Assembly (NCBI RefSeq): GCF_010015445.1
Contig: NC_053116.1
Span: 38,727,704-38,791,703, forward strand
Direction of reading: 5' to 3'
DNA from: Perca fluviatilis
Lineage: Eukaryota > Chordata > Actinopteri > Perciformes > Percidae
Length of the DNA stretch: 64,000 nt
Shown piece by piece: positions 28,501 through 43,300 of the stretch. The translations under genes were made by a program, and so were the position numbers. Numbering within the stretch: the stretch's first letter is position 1; each line of letters begins with the position of its first letter. The notes below the pieces were generated by a model. The model was not told the DNA's origin and searched no databases. It saw only the letters and a list, made by a program, of their open reading frames with translations.

Positions 28501-30800
28501 TTATAACTAATGACCCGTTTGATGTAGACCCTTGTGTGAGGTATCATTGAACTCAGCAGAGACTTCCTTCTTCATTGGTGATGGTTTGGCCCGCCCCCCT
28601 ACGTTTAAACCCGCCCCCTTTTCATAACTGGTGACCTGTTTAAGGTAGAGTCTTATGTAACGTATCAATGATCTGAGCATAGACTTCCTTATTCATTGGT
28701 CAGGGTTTGGACCGCCCCCTATGCTTAAGCCACGCCCCCTTTCATAACATTTGAACCATTTCAGGTAGATCCTTGCGTGAGGTATCATTAAACTCAGCAG
28801 AGACTTCCTTTTTAATTGGTAATGGTTTGACCCGCCCCCTATGCTTAAGCGACGCCCTTTTCAGAGCTAATGAAACGTATGACAAAGAGTCTTGTTTGAG
28901 GTATCGTTGAACTCAGCAGAAATTTCACTCTTCATTGGTGATGGAGTGACCTGGCCCCTAATCTTTAGCCACGCCCCCTTTTATAACTAATGACCCGTTT
29001 CATGTAAACTCTTGTGTGAGGTATCATTGAACTCAGCAGAGACTTCCTTCTTCATTGGTTATAGTTTGGCCCGCCCCCCTATGTTTAAGCCACGCCCCCT
29101 TTCATAACTGGTGACCTGTTTAAGGTAGAGTCTTATGTAACGTATCAATGATCTGAGCACAGACTTCCTTATTCATTGTTCATGGTTTGGACCGCTCCCT
29201 ATGCTTAAGCCACGCCCCCTTTCATAACTGGTGACCTGTTTAAGGTAGAGTCTTGTGTAACGTATCAATCATCTGAGCATTGACTTCCTTATTCATTGGT
29301 TATGGTTGGCCCGCCCCCCTATGTTTAAGCCACGCCCCCTTTCATAACTGGTGACCTGTTTAAGGTAGAGTCTTATGTAACGTATCAATGATCTGAGCAG
29401 AGACTTCCTTATTCATCTGTCATGGTTTGGACCGCCCCCTATGCTTAAGCCACGCCCCTTTCATACCATTTGAACCATTTCAGGTAGACCCTGTGTGAGG
29501 TATCATTGAACTCAGCAGAGACTTCCTTCTTCATTGATGATTGTTGTACCCGCCCCCTAAGATTAAGCCATGCCCCCTTTTATAACTAATGACCCGTTTG
29601 ATGTAGACCCTTGTGTGAGGTATCATTGAACTCAGCAGAGACTTCCTTCTTCATTGGTGATGGTTTGGCCCGCCCCCCTACGTTTAAGCCACGCCCCCTT
29701 TTCATAACTGGTGATCTGTTTAAGGTAGAGTCTTATGTAACGTATCAATGATCTGAGCAGAGACTTCCTTATTCATTGGTCATGGTTTGGACCGCCCCCT
29801 ATGCTTAAGCCACGCCCCCTTTCATAACATTTGAACCATTTCAGGTAGATCCTTGTGTGAGGTATCATTGAACTCAGCAGAGACTTCCTTCTTCATTGGT
29901 GATGGTTTGGCCCGCCCCCCTACGTTTAAGCCACGCCCCCTTTCATAACTGGTGACCTGTTTAAGGTAGAGTCTTATGTAACGTATCAATGATCCCAGCA
30001 GAGACTTCCTTTTTAATTGGTAATGGTTTGACCCGCCCCCTATGCTTAAGCCACGCCCCTTTCATTACCATATGAACCATTTCAGGTAGACCCTTGTGTG
30101 AGGTATCATTGAACTCAGCAGAGACTTCCTTCTTCATTGGTGATGGTTTGGCCCGCCCCTATGTTTAAGCCACGCTATCTTTCATAACATTTCAACCGTT
30201 TAAGGTATACCCTTGTGTGAGGTATCATTGAACTCAGCAGAGACTTCCTTCTTCATTGGTTATGGTTTGGCCCGCCCCCCTACGTTTAAACCCGCCCCCT
30301 TTTCATAACTGGTGACCTGTTTAAGGTAGAGTCTTATGTAACGTATCAATGATCTGAGCATAGACTTCCTTATTCATTGGTCAGGGTTTGGACCCGCCCT
30401 ATGCTTAAGCCACGCCCCCTTTCATAACATTTGAACCATTTCAGGTAGATCCTTGAGGTATCATTAAACTCAGCAGAGACTTCTTTTTAATTGGTAATGG
30501 TTTTGACCCGCCTTATGCTTAAGCGATGCCCTTTTCAGAGCTAATGAAACGTATGACAAAGAGTCTTGTTTGAGGTATCGTTGAACTCAGCAGAAATTTC
30601 ATTCTTCATTGGTGATGGAGTGACCTGGCCCCTAATCTTTAGCCACGCCCCCTTTTATAACTAATGACCCGTTTGATGTAAACTCTTGTGTGAGGTATCA
30701 TTGAACTCAGCAGAGACTTCCTTCTTCATTGGTTATAGTTTGGCCCGCCCCCCTATGTTTAAGCCACGCCCCCTTTTCATAACTGGTGACCTGTTTAAGG
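24500..30800 (+). repeat. Second large duplicated block, copy 1 (about 6.3 kb)
   Basis: The GTTTAAAC sites at 24,806, 27,045, 28,603 and 30,284 have spacings 2,239, 1,558 and 1,681. The partner block has sites at 37,624, 39,866, 41,445 and 43,121 with spacings 2,242, 1,579 and 1,676. The rare variants GATTGTTATACCC (26,302) and GATCCCAGCAG (29,991) also have partners at an offset of about 12,820-12,840. Confidence 0.82.
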
Positions 30801-30834
30801 TAGAGTCTTATGTAACGTAACAATGATCTGAGCA

Positions 30835-33800
30835 GAGACTTCCTTATTCATTGGTCTTGGTTTGGACCGCCCCTATGTTTAAGCCACGCCCCCTTTCATA
30901 ACTGGTGACCTGTTTAAGGTAGAGTCTTATGTAAGGTATCAATGATCTCAGCAGAGACTTCCTTTTTAATTGGTAATGGTTTGACCCGCCCCCTATGCTT
31001 AAGCCACGCCCCTTTTCACAGCTAATGTATGACAAAGAGTTTTGTGTGAGGTATCGTTGAACTCAGCAGAAATTTCATTCTTCATTGGTGATGGAGTGAC
31101 CCGCCCCCTAAGCTTTAGCCACGACCCCTTTTATAACTAATGACCTGTTTGATGTAGACCCTTGTGTGAGGTATCATTGAACTCAGCAGAGACTTCCTTC
31201 TTCATTGGTTATGGTTTGGGCCGGCCCGCCTATGTTTAAGCCACGCCCCCTTTCATAACTGGTGACCTGTTTAAGGTAGAGTCTTATGTAACTGTTCAAT
31301 GATCTGAGCACAGACTTCCTTATTCATTGTTCATGGTTTGGACCGCCCCCTATGCTTAAGCCACGCCCCTTTCATACCATTTGAACCATTTCAGGTAGAC
31401 CCTTGTGTGAGGTATCATTGAACTCAGCAGAGACTTCCTTCTTCATTGGTGATGGTTGTACCCGCCCCCTAAGATTAAGCCATGCCCCCTTTTATAACTA
31501 ATGACCCGTTTGATGTAGACCCTTGTGTGAGGTATCATTGAACTCAGCAGAGACTTCCTTCTTCATTGGTGATGGTTTGGCCCGCCCCCCTATGTTAAAG
31601 CCACGCCCCCTTCCATAACTGGTGACCTGTTTAAGGTAGAGTCTTATGTAACTGTTCAATGATCTGAGCACAGACTTCCTTATTCATTGTTCATGGTTTG
31701 GACCGCCCCCTATGCTTAAGCCACGCCCCTTTCATACCATTTGAATCTGAGCAGAGACTTCCTTATTCATTGGTCATGGTTTGGACCGCTCCCTATGCTT
31801 AAGCCACGCCCCCTTTCATAACATTTGAACCATTTCAGATAGACCCTTGTGTGAGGTATCATTGAACTCAGCAGAGACTTCCTTCTTCATTGGTTATGGT
31901 TTGGCCCGCCCCCTATGTTTAAGCCACGCCCCCTTTCATAACTAGTGACCTGTTTAAGGTAGAGTCTTATGTAACGTATCAATGATCTCAGCAGAGACTT
32001 CCTTTTTAATTGGTAATGGTTTGACCCGCCCCCTATGCTTAAGCCACGCCCCTTTCATACCATTTGAACCATTTCAGGTAGACCCTTGTGTGAGGTATCA
32101 TTGAACTCAGCAGAGACTTCCTTCTTCATTGGTGATGGTTTGGCCCGCCCCTATGTTTAAGCCACGCCATCTTTCATAACATTTCAACCGTTTAAGGTAT
32201 ACCCTTGTGTGAGGTATCATTGAACTCAGCAGAGACTTCCTTCTTCATTGGTCATGGTTTGGACCGCCCCCTATGCTTAAGCCACGCCCCCTTTCATAAC
32301 TGGTGACCTGTTTAAGGTAGAGTCTTATGTAACGTATCAATGATCTGAGCAGAGACTTCCTTATTCATTGGTCATGGTTTGGACCGCCCCCTATGCTTAA
32401 GCCACGCCCCCTTTCATAACATTTGAACCATTTCAGATAGACCCTTGTGTGAGGTATCATTGAACTCAGCAGAGACTTCCTTCTTCATTGGTGATGGTTT
32501 TGCCCGCCCCCCTATGTTTAAGCCACGCCCCCTTTCATAACTGGTGACCTGTTTAAGGTAGAGTCTTATGTAACGTATCAATGATCTCAGCAGAGACTTC
32601 CTTTTTAATTGGTAATGGTTTGACCCGCCCCCTATGCTTAAGCCACGCCCCTTTCATACCATTTGAACCATTTCAGGTAGACCCTTGTGTGAGGTATCAT
32701 TGAACTCAGCAGAGACTTCCTTCTTCATTGGTGATGGTTTGGCCCGCCCCTATGTTTAAGCCACGCCCCCTTTCATAACTGGTGACCTGTTTAAGGTAGA
32801 GTCTTATGTAACGTATCAATGATCTCAGGAGAGACTTCCTTTTTAATTGGTAATGGTTTGAACCGCCCCCTATGCTTAAGCGACGCCCCTTTCAGAGCTA
32901 ATGAAACGTATGACAAAGAGTCTTGTGTGAGGTATCATTGAACTCAGCAGAGACTTCCTTCTTCATTGGTTATGGTTTGGTCCGCCCCCCCTATGTTTAA
33001 GCCACGCCCCCTTTTCATAACTGGTGACCTGTTTAAGGTAGAGTATTATGTAACGTATCAATGATCTGAGCAGAGACTTCTTTATTCATTGGTCTTGGTT
33101 TGGACCGCCCCCTATGCTTAAGCCACGCCCCCTTTCATAACTGGTGTGAGGTATCGTTGAACTCAGCAGAAATTTCAGTCTTCATTTGTGATGGAGTAAC
33201 CCACCCCCTAAGCTTTAGCCACGCCCCCTTTTATAACATTTGAACCGTTTAAGGTATACCCTTGTGTGAGGTATCATTGAACTCATCAGAGACTTCCTTC
33301 TTCATTGGTTATGGTTTGGCCCGCCCCCCTATGTTTAAGCCACGCCCCCTTTCATAACTGGTGACCTGTTTAAGGTAGAGTCTTATGTAACGTATCAATG
33401 ATCTGAGCACAGACTTCCTTATTCATTGTTCATGGTTTGGACCGCTCCCTATGCTTAAGCCACGCCCCCTTTCATAACTGGTGACCTGTTTAAGGTAGAG
33501 TCTTATGTAAGGTATCAATGATCTTAGCAGAGACTTCCTTTTTAATTGGTAATGGTTTGACCCCGCCCCTATGCTTAAGCCACGCCCCTTTTCACAGCTA
33601 ATGTATGACAAAGAGTTTTGTGTGAGGTATCGTTGAACTCAGCAGAAATTTCATTCTTCATTGGTGATGGAGTGACCCGCCCCCTAAGCTTTAGCCACGA
33701 CCCCTTTTATAACTAATGACCTGTTTGATGTAGACCCTTGTGTGAGGTATCATTAAACTCAGCAGAGACTTCCTTTTTAATTGGTAATGGTTTGACCCGC

Positions 33801-36800
33801 CCCCTATGCTTAAGCGACGCCCCTTTCAGAGCTAATGAAACGTATGACAAAGAGTCTTGTTTGAGGTATCGTTGAACTCAGCAGAAATTTCAATCTTCAT
33901 TGGTGATGGAGTGACCCGCCCCCTAATCTTTAGCCACGCCCCCTTTTATAACTAATGACCCGTTTGATGTAAACTCTTGTGTGAGGTATCATTGAACTCA
34001 GCAGAGACTTCCTTCTTCATTGGTGATGGTTGTACCCGCCCCCTAAGATTAAGCCATGCCCCCTTTTATAACTAATGACCCGTTTGATGTAGACCCTTGT
34101 GTGAGGTATCATTGAACTCAGCAGAGACTTCCTTATTCATTGGTCTTGGTTTGGACCGGGCCTACGTTTAAGCCACGCCCCCTTTCATAACTGGTGACCT
34201 GTTTAAGGTACAGTCTTATGTAACGTATCAATGATCTGAGCAGAGACTTCCTTATTCATTGGTCATGGTTTGGACCGCCCCTATGCTTAAGCCACGCCCC
34301 TTTCATAACATTTGAACCATTTCAGGTAGATCCTTGCGTGAGGTATAATTAAACTCAGCAGAGACTTCCTTTTAATTGGTAATGGTTTGACCCGGCCCTA
34401 TGCTTAAGCGGACCTTTCAGAGCTAATGAAACGTATGACAAAGAGTCTTGTGTGAGGTATCGTTGAACTCAGCAGAAATTTCATTCTTCATTGGTGATGG
34501 AGTGACCCGCCCCCTAAGCTTTAGCCACGCCCCCTTTTATAACTATTGACCCGTTTGATGTAGACCCTTGTGTGAGGTATCATTGAACTCAGCAGAGACT
34601 TCCTTCTTCATTGGTTATGGTTTGGCCCGCCCCCCTATGTTAAAGCCACGCCCCCTTCCATAACTGGTGACCTGTTTAAGGTAGAGTCTTATGTAACTGT
34701 TCAATGATCTGAGCACAGACTTCCTTATTCATTTTTCATGGTTTGGACCGCCCCCTATGCTTAAGCCACGCCCCTTTCATACCATTTGAATCTGAGCAGA
34801 GACTTCCTTATTCATTGGTCATGGTTTGGACCGCCCCATATGCTTAAGCCACGCCCCTTTCATAACATTTGAACCATTTCAGGTAGACCCTTGTGTGAGG
34901 TATCATTGAACTCAGCAGAGACTTCCTTCTTCATTGGTGATGGTTGTACCCGCCCCCTAGGATTAAGCCACGCCCCCTTTTATAACTAATGACCCGTTTT
35001 ATGTAGACCCTTGTGTGAGGTATCATTGAACTCAGCAGAGACTTCCTTCTTCATTGGTGATGGTTTGGCCCGCCCCTATGTTTAAGCCACGCCATCTTTC
35101 ATAACATTTCAACCGTTTAAGGTATACCCTTGTGTGAGGTATCATTGAACTCAGCAGAGACTTCCTTCTTCATTGGTTATGGTTTGGTCCGCCCCCCTAT
35201 GTTTAAGCCACGCCCCCTTTTCATAACTGGTGACCTGTTTAAGGTAGAGTATTATGTAACGTATCAATGATCTGAGCAGAGACTTCCTTATTCATTGGTC
35301 TTGGTTTGGACCGCCCCCTATGCTTAAGCCACGCCCCCTTTCATAACTGGTGTGAGGTATTGTTGAACTCAGCAGAAATTTCAGTCTTCATTTGTGATGG
35401 AGTAACCCGCCCCCTAAGCTTTAGCCACGCCCCCTTTTATAACTTTTGAACCATTTCAGGTATACCCTTGTGTGAGGTATCATTGAACTCAGCAGAGACT
35501 TCCTTTTTAATTGGTAATGGTTTGACCCACCCCCTATGCTTAAGCGACGCCCCTTTCAGAGCTAATGAAACGTATGACAAAGAGTCTTGTTTGAGGTATC
35601 GTTGAACTCAGCAGAAATTTCATTCTTCATTGGTGATGGAGTGACCCGCCCCCTAATCTTTAGCCACGCCCCCTTTTATAACTAATGACCCGTTTGATGT
35701 AAACTCTTGTGTGAGGTATCATTGAACTCACTCAATCATCTGAGCATTGACTTCCTTATTCATTGGTCATGGTTTAGACCGCCCCCTATGCTTAAGCCAC
35801 GCCCCCTTTCATAACATTTGAACCATTTCAGGTAGATCCTTGCGTGAGGTATCATTAAACTCAGCAGAGACTTCCTTCTTCATTGGTTATGGTTTGGCCC
35901 GCCCCCCTATGTTTAAGCCACGCCCCCTTTCATAACTGGTGACCTGTTTAAGGTAGAGTCTTATGTAACTGTTCAATGATCTGAGCACAGACTTCCTTAT
36001 TCATTGTTCATGGTTTGGACCGCCCCCTATGCTTAAGCCACGCCCCCTTTCATAACTGGTGACCTGTTTAAGGTAGAGTCTTATGTAACGTATCATTGAT
36101 CTGAGCAGAGACTTCCTTATTCATTGGTCATGGTTTTGACCGCCCCATATGCTTAAGCCACGCCCCTTTCATAACATTTGAACCATTTCAGGTAGATCCT
36201 TGTATCATCCTTGTATTTGAACCATTTCAGGTAGATCCTTGTATCACTGAACTCAGCAGAGACTTCTTTCTTCATTGGTTATGGTTTTGCCCGCCCCCCT
36301 ATGTTTAAGCCACGCCCCTTTTCATAACTGGTGACCTGTTTAAGGTAGAGTCTTATTTAACGTATCAATGATCTGAGCAGAGACTTCCTTATTCATTGGT
36401 CATGGTTTGGACAGCCCCCTATGCTTAAGCCACGCCCCCTTTCATAACTGGTGACCTGTTTAAGGTAGAGTCTTATGTAACGTATCAATGATCTGAGCAG
36501 AGACTTCCTTATTCATTGGTCAGGGTTTGGACCGCCCCCTATGCTTAAGCCACGCCCCCTTTCATAACATTTGAACCATTTCAGGTATACCCTTGTGTGA
36601 GGTATCATTGAACTCAGCAGAGACTTCCTTTTTAATTGGTAATGGTTTGACCCGCCCCCTATGCTTAAGCGACGCCCCTTTCAGAGCTAATGAAACGTAT
36701 GACAAAGAGTCTTGTTTGAGGTATCGTTGAACTCAGCAGAAATTTCATTCTTCATTGGTGATGGAGTGACCCGCCCCCTAATCTTTAGCCACGCCCCCTT

Positions 36801-37347
36801 TTATAACTAATGACCCGTTTGATGTAAACTCTTGTGTGAGGTATCATTGAACTCAGCAGAGACTTCCTTCTTCATTGGTCATGGTTTAGACCGCCCCCTA
36901 TGCTTAAGCCACGCCCCCTTTCATAACATTTGAACCATTTCAGGTAGATCCTTGCGTGAGGTATCATTAAACTCAGCAGAGACTTCCTTCTTCATTGGTT
37001 ATGGTTTGGCCCGCCCCCCTATGTTTAAGCCACGCCCCCTTTCATAACTGGTGACCTGTTTAAGGTAGAGTCTTATGTAACGTATCAATGATCTCAGCAG
37101 AGACTTCCTTTTTAATTGGTAATGGTTTGGACCGCCCCCTATGCTTAAGCCACGCCCCTTTCATTACCATTTGAACCATTTCAGGTAGACCCTTGTGTGA
37201 GGTATCATTGAACTCAGCAGAGACTTCCTTCTTCATTGGTGATGGTTTGGCCCGCCCCCCTATGTTTAAGCCACGCCCCCTTTCATAACTGGTGACCTGT
37301 TTAAGGTAGGGTCTTATGTAACGTATCAATGATCTCAGCAGAGACTT
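30835..37347 (+). repeat. Large duplicated block, copy 2 (about 6.5 kb)
   Basis: This is the partner of 13,740-20,605. It lacks three consecutive monomers of copy 1 but otherwise carries the same run of rare variants, including chimeric monomers at 33,138 and 35,343 and the 39 bp internal duplication near 36,177. Its left edge follows a GTAACAATG variant typical of the neighbouring block. That places the left junction between two different blocks rather than inside one. Confidence 0.8.
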
Positions 37348-40300
37348 CCTTTTTAATTGGTAATGGTTTGACCCGCCCCCTATGCTTAAGCCACGCCCCT
37401 TTCATTACCATATGAACCATTTCAGGTAGACCCTTGTGTGAGGTATCATTGAACTCAGCAGAGACTTCCTTCTTCATTGGTGATGGTTTGGCCCGCCCCT
37501 ATGTTTAAGCCACGCTATCTTTCATAACATTTCAACCGTTTAAGGTATACCCTTGTGTGAGGTATCATTGAACTCAGCAGAGACTTCCTTCTTCATTGGT
37601 TATGGTTTGGCCCGCCCCCCTACGTTTAAACCCGCCCCCTTTTCATAACTGGTGACCTGTTTAAGGTAGAGTCTTATGTAACGTATCAATGATCTGAGCA
37701 TAGACTTCCTTATTCATTGGTCAGGGTTTGGACCGCCCCCTATGCTTAAGCCACGCCCCCTTTCATAACATTTGAACCATTTCAGGTAGATCCTTGCGTG
37801 AGGTATCATTAAACTCAGCAGAGACTTCCTTTTTAATTGGTAATGGTTTGACCCGCCCCCTATGCTTAAGCGATGCCCTTTTCAGAGCTAATGAAACGTA
37901 TGACAAAGAGTCTTGTTTGAGGTATCGTTGAACTCAGCAGAAATTTCATTCTTCATTGGTGATGGAGTGACCTGGCCCCTAATCTTTAGCCACGCCCCCT
38001 TTTATAACTAATGACCCGTTTGATGTAAACTCTTGTGTGAGGTATCATTGAACTCAGCAGAGACTTCCTTCTTCATTGGTTATAGTTTGGCCCGCCCCCC
38101 TATGTTTAAGCCACGCCCCCTTTCATAACTGGTGACCTGTTTAAGGTAGAGTCTTATGTAACGTATCAATGATCTGAGCACAGACTTCCTTATTCATTGT
38201 TCATGGTTTGGACCGCTCCCTATGCTTAAGCCACGCCCCCTTTCATAACTGGTGACCTGTTTAAGGTAGAGTCTTGTGTAACGTATCAATCATCTGAGCA
38301 TTGACTTCCTTATTCATTGGTCATGGTTTAGACCGCCCCCTATGCTTAAGCCACGCCCCCTTTCATAACTGGTGACCTGTTTAAGGTAGGGTCTTATGTA
38401 ACGTATCAATGATCTCAGCAGAGACTTCCTTCTTCATTGGTGATGGTTTGGCCCGCCCCTATGTTTAAGCCACGCCATCTTTCATAACATTTCAACCGTT
38501 TAAGGTATACCCTTGCGTGAGGTATCATTGAACTCAGCAGAGACTTCCTTCTTCATTGTTCATGGTTTGGACCGCCCCCTATGCTTAAGCCACGCCCCTT
38601 TCATACCATTTGAATCTGAGCAGAGACTTCCTTATTCATTGGTCATGGTTTGGACCGCCCCCTATGCTTAAGCCACGCCCCCTTTCATAACATTTGAACC
38701 ATTTCAGATAGACCCTTGTGTGAGGTATCATTGAACTCAGCAGAGACATCCTTCTTCATTGGTTATGGTTGGCCCCCCCCTATGTTTAAGCCACGCCCCC
38801 TTTCATAACTGGTGACCTGTTTAAGGTAGAGTCTTATGTAACGTATCAATGATCTGAGCACAGACTTCCTTATTCATTGTTCATGGTTTGGACCGCTCCC
38901 TATGCTTAAGCCACGCCCCCTTTCATAACTGGTGACCTGTTTAAGGTAGAGTCTTGTGTAACGTATCAATCATCTGAGCAGAGACTTCCTTATTCATCTG
39001 TCATGGTTTGGACCGCCCCCTATGCTTAAGCCACGCCCCTTTCATACCATTTGAACCATTTCAGGTAGACCCTTGTGTGAGGTATCATTGAACTCAGCAG
39101 AGACTTCCTTCTTCATTGATGATTGTTATACCCGCCCCCTAAGATTAAGCCATGCCCCCTTTTATAACTAATGACCCGTTTGATGTAGACCCTTGTGTGA
39201 GGTATCATTGAACTCAGCAGAGACTTCCTTCTTCATTGGTGATGGTTTGGCCCGCCCCCTACGTTTAAGCCACGCCCCCTTTTTCATTAACTGGTGACCT
39301 GTTTATAGGTAGAGTCTTATGTAACGTATCAATGATCTGAGCAGAGACTTCCTTATTCATTGGTCATGGTTTGGACCGCCCCCTATGCTTAAGCCACGCC
39401 CCCTTTCATAACATTTGAACCATTTCAGGTAGATCCTTGTGTGAGGTATCATTGAACTCAGCAGAGACTTCCTTCTTCATTGGTTATGGTTTGGCCCGCC
39501 CCCCTACGTTTAAGCCACGCCCCCTTTCATAACTGGTGACCTGTTTAAGGTAGAGTCTTATGTAACGTATCAATGATCTCAGCAGAGACTTCCTTTTAAT
39601 TGGTAATGGTTTGACCCGCCCCCTATGCTTAAGCCACGCCCCTTTCATTACCATATGAACCATTTCAGGTAGACCCTTGTGTGAGGTATCATTGAACTCA
39701 GCAGAGACTTCCTTCTTCATTGGTGATGGTTTGGCCCGCTCTCTATGTTTAAGCCACGCTATCTTTCATAACATTTCAACCGTTTAAGGTATACCCTTGT
39801 GTGAGGTATCATTGAACTCAGCAGAGACTTCCTTCTTCATTGGTTATGGTTTGGCCCGCCCCTACGTTTAAACCCGCCCCCTTTTTCATAACTGGTGACC
39901 TGTTTAAGGTAGAGTCTTATGTAACGTATCAATGATCTGAGCATAGACTTCCTTATTCATTGGTCAGGGTTTGGACCGCCCCCATGCTTAAGCCACGCCC
40001 CCTTTCATAACATTTGAACCATTTCAGGTAGATCCTTGCGGGAGGTATCATTAAACTCAGCAGAGACTTCCCTTTTAATTGGCAATGGTTTGACCGCCCT
40101 ATGCTTAAGCGGACGCTTTCAGAGCTAATGAAACGTATGACAAAGAGTCTTGTTTGAGGTATCGTTGAACTCAGCAGAAATTTCACTCTTCATTGGTGAT
40201 GGAGTGACCTGGCCCCTAATCTTTAGCCACGGCCCTTTTATAACTACTACCCGTTTCATGTAAACTCTTGTGTGAGGTATCATTGAACTCAGCAGAGACT

Positions 40301-43300
40301 TCCTTCTTCATTGGTTATAGTTTGGCCCCCCCCTATGTTTAAGCCACGCCCCCTTTCATAACTGGTGACCTGTTTAAGGTAGAGTCTTATGTAACGTATC
40401 AATGATCTGAGCACCAGACTCCCTTATTCTTTGTTATGGTTTTGCTGGGCGGGGGCCTTAACCCCCGCCCTCCCCCCCCCCAAAGCCACGCCCCTTTCAT
40501 AACTGGTGACCTGTTTAAGGTAGAGTCTTGTGTAATGTATCAATCATCTGAGCATTGACTTCCTTATTCATTGGTTATGGTTGGCCGCCCCCGCCCTATG
40601 TTTAAGCCACGCCCCTTTCATAACTGGTGACCTGTTTAAGGTAGAGTCTTATGTAACGTATCAATGATCTGAGCAGAGACTTCCTTATTCATCTGTCATG
40701 GTTTGGACCGCCCCTATGCTTAAGCCACGCCCCTTTCATACCATTTGAACCATTTCAGGTAGACCCTTGTGTGAGGTATCATTGAACTCAGCAGAGACTT
40801 CCTTCTTCATTGGTTATAGTTTGGCCCCCCCTATGCCGCCATTTTAAGCCACGCCCCCTTTCATAACTGGTGACCTGTTTAAGGTTAGAGTCTTATGTAA
40901 CGTATCAATGATCTGAGCACAGACTTCCTTATTCATTGTTCATGGTTTGGACCGCTCCTATGCTTAAGCCACGCCCCCCCCTTTCATAACTGGTGACCTG
41001 TTTAAGGTAGAGTCTTGTGTAACGTGTATCAATCATCTGAGCATTGACTTCCTTATTCATTGGTTATGGTTGGCCCGCCCCTATGTTTAAGCCACGCCCC
41101 CTTTCATAACTGGTGACCTGTTTAAGGTAGAGTCTTATGTAACGTATCAATGATCTGAGCAGAGACTTCCTTATTCATCTGTCATGGTTTGGACCCGCCC
41201 CTATGCTTAAGCCACGCCCCTTTCATACCATTTGAACCATTTCAGGTAGACCCTTTTGTGTTGAGGTATCATTGAACTCAGCAGAGACTTCCTTCTTCAT
41301 TGATGATTGTTGTACCCGCCCTAAGATTAAGCCATGCCCCTTTTTATAACTAATGACCCGTTTGATGTAGACCCTTGTGTGAGGTATCATTGAACTCAGC
41401 AGAGACTTCCTTCTTCATTGGTGATGGTTTGGCCCCGCCCCTACGTTTAAACCCGCCCCTTTTCATAACTGGTGACCTGTTTAAGGTAGAGTCTTATGTA
41501 ACGTTATCAATGATCTGAGCATAGACTTCCTTATTCATTGGTCAGGGTTTGGACCGCCCCTATGCTTAAGCCACGCCCCCTTTCATAACATTTGAACCAT
41601 TTCAGGTAGATCCTTGTGAGGTATCATTAAACTCAGCAGAGACTTCCTTTTTAATTGGTAATGGTTTGACCCGGCCCCTATGCTTAAGCGGCCCTTTTCA
41701 GAGCTAATGAAACGTGTGACAAAGAGTCTTGTTTGAGGTATCGTTGAACTCAGCAGAAATTTCACTCTTCATTGGTGATGGAGTGACCTGGCCCTAATCT
41801 TTAGCCACGCCCCTTTTATAACTAATGACCCTTTATGTACGAAGCTCTTTGTGTGAGGTATCATTGAACTCAGCAGAGACTTCCTTCTTCATTGGTTATA
41901 GTTTGGCCCGCCCCCTATGTTTAAGCCACGCCCCTTTCATAACTGGTGACCTGTTTAAGGTAGAGTCTTATGTAACGTATCAATGATCTGAGCACCAGAC
42001 TTCCTTATTCATTGTTCATGGTTTGGACCGCTCCCTATGCTTGCGCCACGCCCCCTTTCATAACTGGTGACCTGTTTAAGGTAGAGTCTTGTGTAACGAT
42101 ATCAATCATCTGAGCATTGACTTCCTTATTCATTGGTTATGGTTGGCCCGCCCCCTATGTTTAAGCCACGCCCCCCTTCATAACTGGTGACCTGTTTAAG
42201 GTAGAGTCTTATGTAACGTATCAATGATCTGAGCAGAGACTTCCTTATTCATCTGTCATGGTTTGGACCGCCCCTATGCTTGCAAGCCACGCCCCTTTCA
42301 TACCATTTGAACCATTTCAGGTAGACCCTGTGTGAGGTATCATTGAACTCAGCAGAGACTTCCTTCTTCATTGATGATTGTTGTACCCGCCCTAAGATTA
42401 AGCCAGCCCCTTTTATAACTAATGACCCGTTTGATGTAGACCCTTGTGTCTGAGGTATCATTGAACTCAGCAGAGACTTCCTTCTTCATTGGTGATGGTT
42501 TGGCCCGCCCCCCTACGTTTAAGCCACGCCCCCTTTTCATAACTGGTGATCTGTTTAAGGTAGAGTCTTATGTAACGTATCAATGATCTGAGCAGAGACT
42601 TCCTTATTCATTGGTCATGGTTTGGACCGCCCCCTATGCTTAAGCCACGCCCCCTTTCATAACATTTGAACCATTTCAGGTAGATCCTTGTGTGAGGTAT
42701 CATTGAACTCAGCAGAGACTTCCTTCTTCATTGGTGATGGTTTGGCCCGCCCCCTACGTTTAAGCCACGCCCCCTTTCATAACTGGTGACCTGTTTAAGG
42801 TAGAGTCTTATGTAACGTATCAATGATCCCAGCAGAGACTTCCTTTTTAATTGGTAATGGTTTGACCCGCCCCCTATGCTTAAGCCACGCCCCTTTCATT
42901 ACCATATGAACCATTTCAGGTAGACCCTTGTGTGAGGTATCATTGAACTCCGCAGAGACTTCCTTCTTCATTGGTGATGGTTTGGCCCGCCCCATGTTTA
43001 AGCCACGCTATCTTTCATAACATTTCAACCGTTTACAGAAGGTATACCCTTGTGTGAGGTATCATTGAACTCAGCAGAGACTTCCTTCTTCATTGGTTAT
43101 GGTTTGGGCCCGCCCTCTACGTTTAAACCCCCGCCCTTTTCTTTTCATAACTGGTGACCTGTTTAAGGTAGAGTCTTATGTAACGTATCAATGATCTGAG
43201 CATAGACTTCCTTATTCATTGGTCAGGGTTTGGACCGCCCCCTATGCTTAAGCCACGCCCCCTTTCATAACATTTGAACCATTTCACGTAGATCCTTCGT

